A DNA stretch of 64,000 nucleotides from Flavobacterium sp. N2820. Lineage in GTDB: Bacteria > Bacteroidota > Bacteroidia > Flavobacteriales > Flavobacteriaceae. The translations under genes were made by a program, and so were the position numbers. The stretch covers positions 1,503,001 to 1,567,000 of the forward strand of contig NZ_CP110008.1 of the NCBI RefSeq assembly GCF_025947285.1, given 5' to 3'. Of the stretch, positions 7,130-13,839 are shown in pieces. The stretch's first letter is position 1; each line of letters starts with the position of its first letter. Under the pieces are notes generated by a model that was not told where the DNA came from, did no database searches, and saw nothing but the letters and a program-made list of their open reading frames with translations.

Positions 7130-7843
7130 TTAAAAAAATCTTTTTTGACTTATTTCTATCTGAAATCTTTTTTCTTGAGCATCAAATTTTTCTTTATCAA
7201 TTTCAAATGAATGGAATTCATTCCCAAACCAATAATTTGAAATTCTATTGCTTCCAGAACCTAAATGTGTATCTATGACTTTTGAACCTGGTTCAACATA
7301 TTCATTCAAAATCCAATCATAAATTTTTATTGGCTTTTGTGTTTCATGTATTCGTTTTTCATTTAGTTGTTTATTTCCTTGTTGTATTAATGCTTTTCTA
7401 ACATCTTTACCGCAATAAATACCTTGCATCATTCCAGACCATAAATAATAAACAATATCAGTCCTTTTTGTAAATGATAACCATGCTAATTCACAACCAA
7501 ATTGATCAGTTGCACCATTCAATTTGTCCCAAACCAAATAACCGCCCTCAAGTCCATAATAGTTTCCTCCGAAAATAATTTGGTTTTTACTTATTCTGAA
7601 AAGTTCTTTAAAATACTCTTCAGATGATTTTTTAAAATCCCAATCGGAATGTTTGTAATTGTTTTGCTTAATTGAAATTTTTGAACCATTACTTTGTCTA
7701 ACAAATTTTGGTTTAAGTGTTGGTTTTGATGCTCCAATACAATACTCAATATCTACTATAGCATAATCAAAATATAAATCAGGATATTGTTTCATTCCTA
7801 TAATACAATCTAAATTATACGCCAATGATATAGGTTCAATCAT
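7130..7843 (-). CDS. Adenine/N4-cytosine-type DNA methyltransferase with altered DPPY motif
   Basis: 237 residues of the beta-class amino-methyltransferase family (D12/N6-N4 MTase). The N-terminus (LAYNLDCIIGMKQYPDLYFDYAIVD) runs into motif IV, which reads DIEY at about residues 31-34 instead of the catalytic DPPY. Later segments are intact: WDKLNGATDQFGCELAWLSF, HETQKPIKIYDWIL and the SAM-binding motif I DTHLGSGSNRI near 190-200, then EIDKEKFD. Losing both prolines of DPPY would be expected to weaken or abolish methyl transfer, so it may be inactive or of changed function. It overlaps the upstream gene by ATGA. No restriction enzyme is nearby. Confidence 0.8.
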   Translation of the reverse strand: MIEPISLAYNLDCIIGMKQYPDLYFDYAIVDIEYCIGASKPTLKPKFVRQSNGSKISIKQNNYKHSDWDFKKSSEEYFKELFRISKNQIIFGGNYYGLEGGYLVWDKLNGATDQFGCELAWLSFTKRTDIVYYLWSGMMQGIYCGKDVRKALIQQGNKQLNEKRIHETQKPIKIYDWILNEYVEPGSKVIDTHLGSGSNRISNYWFGNEFHSFEIDKEKFDAQEKRFQIEISQKRFF

Positions 7844-8187
7844 AACAACGCTCCTTTTAATTGTTGGTCCAGGAATAACTTATATTTTTCTTTTACATTT
7901 TTTTCAAATACTCCAGAATTAGGATTATCAAAATAGCATACTTTTAGAAGTACTGCAGCTTCGGAAGTTTTGAAAGTAATTTGATACCCTTTTTTTGCTT
8001 CGGGTTTCTCAATTTTAGTGCGGAAAGTGAACCATAATCTAAAAGAAATATCTAACGTTATGATTGCATCTAAGAAATTTTCAGTAGTTTTTAATGATTT
8101 TTCGGCTTGCTGCTGAAAATCATATATTTCGTTTTGTAACGTTCGTACTTCTTGGTGTGAAACGTTGTGTAGCTTTACTTGTTTCAT
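7840..8187 (-). CDS. Hypothetical phage protein (115 aa)
   Basis: 115 residues, no recognised domain. An N-terminal helical region with coiled-coil tendency (QNEIYDFQQQAEKSLKTTENF) precedes a probable beta-rich middle (GYQITFKTSEAAVLLKVCYF). It is coupled on both sides: TAATG with the upstream 73-residue gene and ATGA with the methyltransferase downstream, which suggests stoichiometric expression with the methyltransferase. Function unknown. Confidence 0.6.
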   Translation of the reverse strand: MKQVKLHNVSHQEVRTLQNEIYDFQQQAEKSLKTTENFLDAIITLDISFRLWFTFRTKIEKPEAKKGYQITFKTSEAAVLLKVCYFDNPNSGVFEKNVKEKYKLFLDQQLKGALL

Positions 8188-8408
8188 TATTCAATTACGT
8201 AAATTAATGTATCAGTTTGGTTGTCGTAGCATTGGATTTTATGAAATCCTGCTATTTTTAGCTTTAACCTATTGAGCATCGATTGAATGATTGCTTCGTT
8301 AGGTAAATAATTGTGTTTAATGGGAGAATACCAGTACTGGTTTTTAGTTTCTCCCTTAAACAACACAACTATTTTTATTTTGCTTTCGGTGGTAGTCCAG
8401 AAAGGCAT
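8187..8408 (-). CDS. Small hypothetical protein, paralogue of the N-terminus of the 10044-10523 protein
   Basis: 73 residues. It aligns over nearly its full length with the first 70 residues of the 159-residue protein at 10044-10523: both begin with M, two residues and a Trp, then K-I/V-K/E-V-V/L-L, a Y-W/Y-S-P/Y motif, a Met-Leu-Ser/Asn-Arg-Leu motif, GF-(H/S)-(K/E)-I and a YDN motif. The two are duplicated genes within the element. TAATG couples it to the next gene. Function unknown. Confidence 0.6.
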   Translation of the reverse strand: MPFWTTTESKIKIVVLFKGETKNQYWYSPIKHNYLPNEAIIQSMLNRLKLKIAGFHKIQCYDNQTDTLIYVIE

Positions 8409-8414
8409 ACGAAT

Positions 8415-8684
8415 CTAATTTTTAGATGCTTTTTTTTGTGCCTTGAAGTTTTTTTTCAACTCTTTGTATTGAAAAATTGCACCTTGCTGGGTTTTAGCAT
8501 AAATGGTAACGGCACCATTTTCAAAAAGAAAGGGTTTTAATCCGTTTTTTTCTAAGTTTTTTTTATGCTGCTTTTGAAACTGATACTCACGCCATGCAGG
8601 AATAAAAATTGCTCTAATGAATAATGAAAGTAAATAGCCTGCACTCAATAGTAAAATGGCTAAAAAAATAAGATTTGTTTTCAT
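8415..8684 (-). CDS. Small single-pass membrane protein
   Basis: 89 residues. An N-terminal hydrophobic helix (about 3-27, LIFLAILLLSAGYLLSLFIRAI) acts as signal anchor. It is followed by a basic, Lys/Gln-rich region predicted to lie on the cytoplasmic side. The start is confirmed by the leader motif at 8686-8698. No family recognised. Confidence 0.65.
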   Translation of the reverse strand: MKTNLIFLAILLLSAGYLLSLFIRAIFIPAWREYQFQKQHKKNLEKNGLKPFLFENGAVTIYAKTQQGAIFQYKELKKNFKAQKKASKN

Positions 8685-8685
8685 G

Positions 8686-8698
8686 TGGTTAAATGGTT
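8686..8698 (-). promoter_or_regulatory. Leader motif AACCATTTAACCA before the gene starting at 8684
   Basis: Exact copy of the element leader motif, one base from ATG 8684, with the same spacing as in front of the cytosine methyltransferase. Confidence 0.6.
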
Positions 8699-8702
8699 TT
8701 TG

Positions 8703-9188
8703 TTATTTTTTATGGTTTTTATAAGATATACTTTTATTATCTGTTAAACACTCAATAGCTTCAAATTGTGTATGAAAATCGCTGACTTTAAATGAAATAT
8801 CTATATGACTAATTGAATGATATGCTTTTGAAATAACGAAAAAACAAATTTCATTATTTATTAAAAATTTTAATACTTCTTTTCCAAATTCAGTATCAGA
8901 AGAAAAACATCTAGGAGAAATACAATCATATAAATTTAAAGACTTAGCAAAATTGTAATCAAATTTTATCAGAGCAGTACTTAAAAAATCTATTAAATCA
9001 AAATTTTTATTTTTAAACTTTGATAGAAGTAAAGGATATTGGAAATGTTTTTTTTTATCTTCAACTAATTTAAAAAATTCATAAGCCTCAATAAATTTTT
9101 GTTTAAAAAAATCTTCTGTATCTTTATAGATATTATCATCATTAAAAGCTAATTCACTCATTATAAAAATTGATGTTGTTTTTTTCAT
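8703..9188 (-). CDS. Hypothetical protein (161 aa)
   Basis: 161 residues, soluble and rich in Phe, Lys and Asp. No known motif is visible. An internal Met at residue 10 could also be a start, but ATG 9188 is preceded by TTTAAACACTAACAAA, a leader shared with the gene starting at 9669, so the longer form is preferred. Very low GC content, like its neighbours. Function unknown. Confidence 0.55.
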   Translation of the reverse strand: MKKTTSIFIMSELAFNDDNIYKDTEDFFKQKFIEAYEFFKLVEDKKKHFQYPLLLSKFKNKNFDLIDFLSTALIKFDYNFAKSLNLYDCISPRCFSSDTEFGKEVLKFLINNEICFFVISKAYHSISHIDISFKVSDFHTQFEAIECLTDNKSISYKNHKK

Positions 9189-9213
9189 TTTGTTAGTGTT
9201 TAAATTGTTGATA

Positions 9214-9459
9214 TTATTTTTTAAAGTTCTTTTTAGGTTTGGTAAAAAATTTACTTGGTTTTTGTTCGTAATACGTTGTCATTTCTACTAAATTACCTCT
9301 GTAGTTTTTTATTGGAAATGGTTCGGGTTCAAATGCTATATTTTTTGTCTGTTGATCTTCAATAATTACTACCTTTTCAAGATTTTGTAAACTGGCTACT
9401 TTTTGAATTGCTAAAACAATTTCATGACTACAGCTACCAATGATTGCAATTTTTGTCAT
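9214..9459 (-). CDS. Hypothetical protein (81 aa)
   Basis: 81 residues. It begins with an alternating hydrophobic strand and a Gly-Ser turn (KIAIIGSCSHEIVLAIQKV), followed by LEKVVIIEDQ, which looks like a small alpha/beta fold. A basic tail (KFFTKPKKNFKK) follows. It lies between two small genes of the same strand with short gaps. No enzyme motif can be claimed. Confidence 0.55.
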   Translation of the reverse strand: MTKIAIIGSCSHEIVLAIQKVASLQNLEKVVIIEDQQTKNIAFEPEPFPIKNYRGNLVEMTTYYEQKPSKFFTKPKKNFKK

Positions 9460-9474
9460 TTTTTTTTGAATTCG

Positions 9475-9669
9475 TTAAAAGAAAAAACCGATAATTATTA
9501 ATCCAAAAAAACCGATCAGAAAACAAACTATACCTAAAATCAAAAATCCAGTTAATATGTTAGATACAGTTTCACTTTCTTTCGCTTCTATTGAATTAGC
9601 AGCCGATAATCCAAAAGCAATGAATAAGAAAGCGCCAATTATTGCCAATGGCATTAAAATTTGTTCCAT
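9475..9669 (-). CDS. Small membrane protein, two transmembrane helices
   Basis: 64 residues, almost entirely hydrophobic: one helix about 4-24 (ILMPLAIIGAFLFIAFGLSAA), a short acidic loop (NSIEAKESETVSN), then a second helix about 38-63. The hairpin topology and size would fit a holin, but no endolysin is adjacent, so this stays a possibility only. The start is supported by the leader TTAAACACTAACAAA shared with the gene at 9188. Confidence 0.6.
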   Translation of the reverse strand: MEQILMPLAIIGAFLFIAFGLSAANSIEAKESETVSNILTGFLILGIVCFLIGFFGLIIIGFFF

Positions 9670-9680
9670 TTTGTTAGTGT

Positions 9681-10016
9681 TTAATAATTATAACTTAATT
9701 GTTTTGCTATATGTCTTATCGATTTTTGTAATTTTTCCAAATCCAACCATTCTTTTAATGATCTAATTTTAGTTTCTTTACCGTAATCAATATCTCTAAT
9801 TTGAAGTTTTAATTCTTGATTAATAATTGAAAAATCAACTTGAACAGCTTCATCAATTTTTTCGTTTTTTACAAATACGGAAAGTGGATTAGGTCCATAA
9901 CTTTCATTTATTATTTCAATACTGATATGAAAACCGTTATAATCAAATCTAACTTCGCTATAATTACAACCATCATTATGATCAAATACTTCAATATCTT
10001 CTTTTTTTAAGTTCAT
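9681..10016 (-). CDS. Hypothetical protein (111 aa)
   Basis: 111 residues from ATG 10016. An in-frame ATG at 10037 exists but lies inside a segment copied from the 3' end of the replication gene (10031-10078), so it probably arose by that duplication and is not preferred. The protein is acidic (MNLKKEDIEVFDHNDGCNYSEVRF at the N-terminus) with alternating beta strands and a C-terminal helix. No family recognised. Its stop falls within the TTAAACACTAAC leader of the next gene. Confidence 0.55.
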   Translation of the reverse strand: MNLKKEDIEVFDHNDGCNYSEVRFDYNGFHISIEIINESYGPNPLSVFVKNEKIDEAVQVDFSIINQELKLQIRDIDYGKETKIRSLKEWLDLEKLQKSIRHIAKQLSYNY

Positions 10017-10030
10017 AACTCTATTTTTTT

Positions 10031-10078
10031 GTTGCATACTCTCTTAAACGTTCGGTAAATTATAATTTGATAATTGCC
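10031..10078 (-). repeat. Partial copy of the 3' end of the replication gene
   Basis: About 42 of 48 bases match 10540-10587, the tail of the replication gene encoding NYQMKFTERLREYSTKK, allowing one indel. The two copies are 509 bp apart and directly oriented, bracketing the 10044-10523 gene. The indel shifts the frame, so the copy now forms the last codons of that gene. Confidence 0.75.
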
Positions 10079-10523
10079 ACCCACCAATTTTTCTTATATG
10101 ATTTTCATTAATATTATTGGTTTTACAAATTGTTGATATTATATTATTATACTCATCTTGTTTTAATTTATTTATATAATGAATATCAAACTCATTTGTA
10201 CTTTGCATTTCTTTAATAGATAAATCAAAAATTTTTAATGCTTTATTTATTTCAATTATTGTTTTTTCAACAATTTTTGATAATTCTTTAAGTGGTCTTT
10301 TATTTACTTTGAAAATTTCTTCGTTTAAAAAGTTATCGTAAACTGTAATTTCTGAAAACCCTTTAATAATTGTATTAAAGTGAATAAGTCTTGATAACAT
10401 CCTTGAAGTTATTTCTTCAACTGGTTTATCATTTTCTTTTATATAAGAATAATATATAAGTGTTTTTTTATTTAATAAAACTTCTACTTTTATTCTACTT
10501 TTTTCTTCGCTCCAAATTGCCAT
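10044..10523 (-). CDS. Hypothetical protein, paralogue of the 73-aa protein with C-terminal extension
   Basis: 159 residues. Residues 1-72 resemble the 73-residue protein at 8187-8408 (W, K-V/I-E-V, YYS, MLSRL, GFSEITVYDN). A Lys/Ile-rich helical extension of about 85 residues follows. The final residues (about NYNLPNV) come from an out-of-frame copy of the replication-gene tail (10031-10078), so the 3' end was shaped by a recombination event. It starts 6 bases after the stop of the replication gene. Function unknown. Confidence 0.6.
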   Translation of the reverse strand: MAIWSEEKSRIKVEVLLNKKTLIYYSYIKENDKPVEEITSRMLSRLIHFNTIIKGFSEITVYDNFLNEEIFKVNKRPLKELSKIVEKTIIEINKALKIFDLSIKEMQSTNEFDIHYINKLKQDEYNNIISTICKTNNINENHIRKIGGWQLSNYNLPNV

Positions 10524-10529
10524 ATTATA

Positions 10530-12287
10530 TTATTTTTTAGTTGAATACTCTCTTAAACGTTCGGTAAATTTCATTTGATAATTAGCAGGAAGATTGTTTT
10601 TAACGTAATCCAACGTATCGTTTAATGAAATTCTATTGTTTTTGAAGCGGTTGAATACCAAATCAAATTTTTTCGCATAATTGATACGTTCTTTACGTTC
10701 TTTTGCCGCTTTTAATGCTTGTTTTTCTTCTGTAATTCGGTTTTCGAGTGCTTTTTTATTGGATAAAAATGCTTTTTTAGTGTACTCAAAGCCAATTTCT
10801 TTAGGCGATTGACGTGTAAAATCAAAATATTGGTTCGGATAAAGTGGTGTAACGTTCTTTGACGTGAACCATTTGTGTGCGTGGTTTAATCTCCAACGGT
10901 ATTCTTGCAGTTTTTCTACCATTAATTCCTTGTTATACAAATTTCCGTTCACTAAAAACTTCTTATTGGTCCAGGTGTCCAATGCTTTTTTCCATGAACC
11001 GAAGAAAGGTGTTGAATTTCTGTATAATCGGGCAGCTTCTTTAAAAAATTCCTGAATGATCAATTCTTTAAAACGTTCACGGCTCATAGTTCCGCTTACT
11101 GATTCATGATATAATTCTCTAATATCAAGCGGTTTGTAGTAATTGAATTGGCCAGATGCTAACTTATTGCACAATTCAAACTCATTTTCAATAAAATTTT
11201 CCAATTTTTCCGAAATTTTAACACTTTTTTCGCCGCCCCCCAGTTTGCCTTTTTCAACTTGCGCAATGGTGTTACTGTCAATGTTATTGTTAAAATTAAA
11301 ATCAGGCGAAGCCGTTCCTTTTATAAGAGAAATGTTTTGAACATTCTCTTTTATTTTACTTTTATTTAATTCTGTTACAGTAACCTCTTTATTATTACCA
11401 AAACTTTTAGCGGTTCGGGGCGTAAAGCGCTGATTTTCAGACGTAGCCAAATCTCCAGAATGTTGGTCGAAAACAACCAAAATTTCACGGTTTATATGTG
11501 CTTTTACGCCTCTTTTATGACCGCAAAAGGTGTAATCGAATAAAATGCCTGCTTCGACTAAATTACGTCTGTGATTCTTGATCGTTTCTTTACAAACGTC
11601 TATCGAAGCAATTCCGTTTCTTTGAAGCATTACAATTTTTAGCGAATTAATTTCAAGCATTTTAATAGGGCGATTTTCAACTATTCCCATGTCTTTGAAT
11701 ACTTTTGTGTTTTGTGCTAATTGTTGGCTGTATTCGTATAAGAATTGCTGAAAAACCAATTCTGACTGGTATTTGATAATGTGCAGCTTCTTCTTTTTCA
11801 AGATAACGCCTTTGTCTTCAAAAATCTCGTCTACTTTTTCATTGTATGCAACTGGAAGAAGTGAATTATATTTCTTTACAAACAAATTAGCGAACGTTTG
11901 TTTTACGTCGTCATCTTGTTTTGCAGGAACGTTTAAATTGTGTTTTTCAATGGCAATGTTCTCCAGTTTGCGCATTTCGTTTAGTTTAGAAACGTAAATA
12001 CGGTACTTATCCATCGTTAAAGCAAATGCTTCTCCATTAATTTCAGGAAAAACGGCTTTTAACGGCTGTTGATTTTTAGTGTTATTGGTAAAATCAACGT
12101 GTAATCGACGTGTTTTTTCGGTACGTTCAACGTCTAATGAACGTATATCTGTTTCACGTTTAACGTCTAATGAACGTGTTTCAATTTCACGTTCAACGTG
12201 TAATGAATTTACGTTAACTGGGAGTAGTTGTCCAAATATAGTATTGTGAAATATCTCTCCAGCTTGTTTAGAGTTTCCTATTCGCAT
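10530..12287 (-). CDS. Probable replication initiator protein containing iterons
   Basis: 585 residues, the largest gene of the early operon. The N-terminus (28-71) contains four 11-residue repeats of form S/R-L-H/D-V-x-R-E/T-x-x-x-R/K, encoded by four 33-bp DNA repeats. Residues about 210-270 look like a winged helix (LEINSLKIVMLQRNG, then a recognition helix KETIKNHRRNLVEAGILF and a wing GHKRGVKAH). The C-terminus is Lys/Arg-rich and helical. Repeats inside an initiator gene recall lambda O, whose gene carries the origin iterons. No Walker or endonuclease motif is seen, so it would be an origin-binding rather than a nicking or helicase protein. The role is inferred from the winged helix plus iterons. 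The start is supported by the leader motif at 12298-12310. Confidence 0.55.
   Translation of the reverse strand: MRIGNSKQAGEIFHNTIFGQLLPVNVNSLHVEREIETRSLDVKRETDIRSLDVERTEKTRRLHVDFTNNTKNQQPLKAVFPEINGEAFALTMDKYRIYVSKLNEMRKLENIAIEKHNLNVPAKQDDDVKQTFANLFVKKYNSLLPVAYNEKVDEIFEDKGVILKKKKLHIIKYQSELVFQQFLYEYSQQLAQNTKVFKDMGIVENRPIKMLEINSLKIVMLQRNGIASIDVCKETIKNHRRNLVEAGILFDYTFCGHKRGVKAHINREILVVFDQHSGDLATSENQRFTPRTAKSFGNNKEVTVTELNKSKIKENVQNISLIKGTASPDFNFNNNIDSNTIAQVEKGKLGGGEKSVKISEKLENFIENEFELCNKLASGQFNYYKPLDIRELYHESVSGTMSRERFKELIIQEFFKEAARLYRNSTPFFGSWKKALDTWTNKKFLVNGNLYNKELMVEKLQEYRWRLNHAHKWFTSKNVTPLYPNQYFDFTRQSPKEIGFEYTKKAFLSNKKALENRITEEKQALKAAKERKERINYAKKFDLVFNRFKNNRISLNDTLDYVKNNLPANYQMKFTERLREYSTKK
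12095..12211. repeat. Four 33-bp iteron-like direct repeats inside the replication gene
   Basis: Cores begin at 12095, 12128, 12161 and 12194, exactly 33 bp apart. They read CAACGTGTAATCGACGTG, CAACGTCTAATGAACGTA, TAACGTCTAATGAACGTG and CAACGTGTAATGAATTTA. TTCACGTT or TACGTT lies before the last three. The spacing is three helical turns and eleven codons, so the array is in phase both as DNA and as protein. It is a candidate replication origin. Confidence 0.7.
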
Positions 12288-12297
12288 GGTGTGGTCG

Positions 12298-12310
12298 TGG
12301 TTAAATGGTT
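12298..12310 (-). promoter_or_regulatory. Leader motif AACCATTTAACCA before the replication gene
   Basis: Exact copy of the leader motif, 10 bases before ATG 12287. The stop codon of the preceding gene (TAA at 12301-12303) is embedded in it. Confidence 0.6.
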
Positions 12311-12747
12311 GGTTTTATCTTTGTATATTTCAACTGAAATTGTTCTTCTGATATTGTATCATTTTCTATTAAAATAGAATGTTCATCAGGAATATTTATA
12401 TTCAAAAAACTAGCTATTATTTCTTTTTCGATTTTGTTTTCAAAAAAAATAAATTTTTCAACTCTATATTGTATTTGGATTAATTCAATATATTTTTTGT
12501 TTTCTGAAAATTTAATTGTGTTAGTAGCGCATCTAATAGAATCATCTTTACTTTTAATTCTACCTCTTTTTGTGATTATAATTATTTTTGACTTATAATC
12601 ATATATACTCTTTTTATCAAAAATTATCAAATCACCTACACTAGCTTCTGGACAATTTATTTTACATATTTCTAAATTTTCATAAGTAACTTTTCCAGTT
12701 ATAGGTAATGTAAATTTGAAAAATCTTTTGCAATTTCCTTTAATCAT
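12301..12747 (-). CDS. Hypothetical protein (148 aa)
   Basis: 148 residues from ATG 12747; a TTG two codons further upstream is less likely. It is rich in Lys, Ile and Asn with alternating strands. Segments such as GDLIIFDKKSIYDYKSKIIIITKRG look like a small beta-barrel, possibly an SH3- or OB-like fold, but no family can be named. It ends in the leader motif of the replication gene and starts 11 bases after the preceding stop. Confidence 0.55.
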   Translation of the reverse strand: MIKGNCKRFFKFTLPITGKVTYENLEICKINCPEASVGDLIIFDKKSIYDYKSKIIIITKRGRIKSKDDSIRCATNTIKFSENKKYIELIQIQYRVEKFIFFENKIEKEIIASFLNINIPDEHSILIENDTISEEQFQLKYTKIKPTI

Positions 12748-12758
12748 AACCAAAATAA

Positions 12759-13076
12759 TTAATTCAAAATTGCTTTTGATTGTGAAACGATAAGAATAAG
12801 TATCTTTTTAGTTGGGTTGTAGTTGAAGTATCTAACTTTAAAACCAAATTGACTAAGTACGGCCAATATTTGCTTTGAATTTGGCTGTAAATCGGCATCA
12901 AAGAAAATTTTTATTGTGTCAACTGGTTTGGAATTTAAAGTTATTCTTGAATGCTCTACGTAGTGGATACATAATAAATTAAGAATATGATCCATAGGCT
13001 GCATAATGGTAACAGGAAGCGTATTAACCGCTTGTGTAGTGTTTCCCTCGTTGAATATTGTAGTGACATTTTGCAT
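12759..13076 (-). CDS. Hypothetical protein (105 aa)
   Basis: 105 residues. The second half (DTIKIFFDADLQPNSKQILAVLSQFGF, then VRYFNYNPTKKILILIV) predicts a beta-alpha-beta arrangement. No motif is recognised. The leader motif at 13084-13096 supports its start. Function unknown. Confidence 0.6.
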   Translation of the reverse strand: MQNVTTIFNEGNTTQAVNTLPVTIMQPMDHILNLLCIHYVEHSRITLNSKPVDTIKIFFDADLQPNSKQILAVLSQFGFKVRYFNYNPTKKILILIVSQSKAILN

Positions 13077-13083
13077 GATGTGG

Positions 13084-13096
13084 TGGTTAAATGGTT
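13084..13096 (-). promoter_or_regulatory. Leader motif AACCATTTAACCA before the gene starting at 13076
   Basis: Exact copy of the motif, 7 bases before ATG 13076. It overlaps the stop codon of the preceding gene (13095-13097). Confidence 0.6.
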
Positions 13097-13379
13097 ATTC
13101 AGTTATAACTTGTTCCATTTTTGAAAATTTAACCTTGTAAATCATCATTTTTGGAAAAGCTGTTGAAGATTTTGTTTCTAAAATTTCTTCTATTTTGTAT
13201 AAAACTTTTGTAGTTGCGTTTTTATACTTTTTTGAAGAAATTTCAACGACATCACCAACCACTACGGTTGCATCTTTTTTAATTCTAAATTGGAATATTG
13301 GTTCTTTTAAATATTCCTTTTCACTTGTTGGCCATGTAATAACGGCACAATTTTTAAAATCGTTTTCAAATGTTTGCAT
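13095..13379 (-). CDS. Hypothetical protein (94 aa)
   Basis: 94 residues with strong beta-strand alternation (FRIKKDATVVVGDVVEISSKK, TKVLYKIEEIL, MIYKVKFSKMEQV), consistent with one small beta-barrel domain. No cysteine motif or membrane segment. It is part of the early leftward operon. The start ATG 13379 has no copy of the leader motif; an A-rich stretch precedes it. Confidence 0.55.
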   Translation of the reverse strand: MQTFENDFKNCAVITWPTSEKEYLKEPIFQFRIKKDATVVVGDVVEISSKKYKNATTKVLYKIEEILETKSSTAFPKMMIYKVKFSKMEQVITE

Positions 13380-13396
13380 GATTTTTTACGTTTTAA

Positions 13397-13618
13397 TTAA
13401 TTATCTGAAGTAATAAATTCGGGTGAATCAACTTGCATCATTAAAATGCTTGTTGCATCTAATAATGTTTCGGCAATAACTTTTCGTTGTTGCTTTAAAT
13501 ACACAATTGTTGGGTTTAATTGTGGTGCTTCATTGTCTTTTTCAGACAATTCGCTCAATACTTCTACTGCCATTTGGTAGCGGTTGTATTTTTCTTGAAT
13601 TTCTTTTGGTTTTTGCAT
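13397..13618 (-). CDS. Small helical protein, first gene of the early leftward operon
   Basis: 73 residues, helical, with KEIQEKYNRYQMAVEVLSEL and a second helix KQQRKVIAETLLDATSILMM. No domain recognised. It is the first gene of 60 or more codons downstream of the operator and -7 box at 13728-13751, and the leader motif at 13627-13639 supports its start, so it is probably among the earliest expressed proteins. Confidence 0.6.
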   Translation of the reverse strand: MQKPKEIQEKYNRYQMAVEVLSELSEKDNEAPQLNPTIVYLKQQRKVIAETLLDATSILMMQVDSPEFITSDN

Positions 13619-13626
13619 GATATTAA

Positions 13627-13639
13627 TGGTTAAATGGTT
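13627..13639 (-). promoter_or_regulatory. Leader motif AACCATTTAACCA before the gene starting at 13618
   Basis: Exact copy of the motif, 8 bases before ATG 13618, between the leader hairpin at 13666-13711 and the first operon gene. Confidence 0.6.
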
Positions 13640-13665
13640 TTTTTAATAATGATAACCTTTCAGGA

Positions 13666-13711
13666 GAGGACAATTTTTACATATCTTCAAATAGTAATTC
13701 ACATTGTCCTC
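13666..13711 (-). promoter_or_regulatory. Leader hairpin, 9-bp inverted repeat
   Basis: GAGGACAAT (13666-13674) and ATTGTCCTC (13703-13711) are perfect complements with a 28-nt loop. The hairpin lies between the presumed early start near 13738 and the first operon gene. It has no adjacent T tract, so it could be an mRNA stabiliser, an antitermination site or a protein site. Confidence 0.45.
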
Positions 13712-13727
13712 AACTTCCAGGAATCAT

Positions 13728-13751
13728 GCAAGTTTAACTTGCGCAAAGGTA
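13728..13751 (-). promoter_or_regulatory. Early leftward promoter with palindromic operator
   Basis: Read leftward, TACCTTTG (13744-13751) matches TAnnTTTG. The perfect palindrome GCAAGTTTAACTTGC (13728-13742, 7-bp arms) covers the expected transcription start. A palindrome over a start site, with an XRE repressor gene 640 bp away on the other strand, is the arrangement of a phage switch. No TTTG is evident at -33. Confidence 0.5.
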
Positions 13752-13790
13752 TTGTTGAAAAAAGTGTTTCATTTTTGGCATTAATTTTGT

Positions 13791-13835
13791 TTATTTGTAG
13801 CTGTAAGGGTGGTTCCTTACAAATCTGCACCGCAT
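13791..13835 (-). CDS. Tiny ORF (14 aa) behind a full leader motif
   Basis: ATG 13835 opens a 14-codon frame (MRCRFVRNHPYSYK) with the leader motif at 13840-13851 placed as for the larger genes. Length alone gives no support; only the leader does. It may be a leader peptide, the remnant of a lost gene, or chance. Confidence 0.25.
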   Translation of the reverse strand: MRCRFVRNHPYSYK

Positions 13836-13839
13836 GGTG

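Noticed and set aside
5507..7843. Restriction-modification system
   Set aside because: Two methyltransferases but no restriction endonuclease or specificity gene beside them; they are orphan phage enzymes.
9475..9669. Holin
   Set aside because: Size and two helices fit, but no endolysin or spanin is adjacent, and many small membrane proteins occur in this operon.
10530..12287. Rolling-circle replication protein
   Set aside because: No HUH motif with a downstream catalytic Tyr was found; a winged helix plus iterons fits an origin-binding initiator better.
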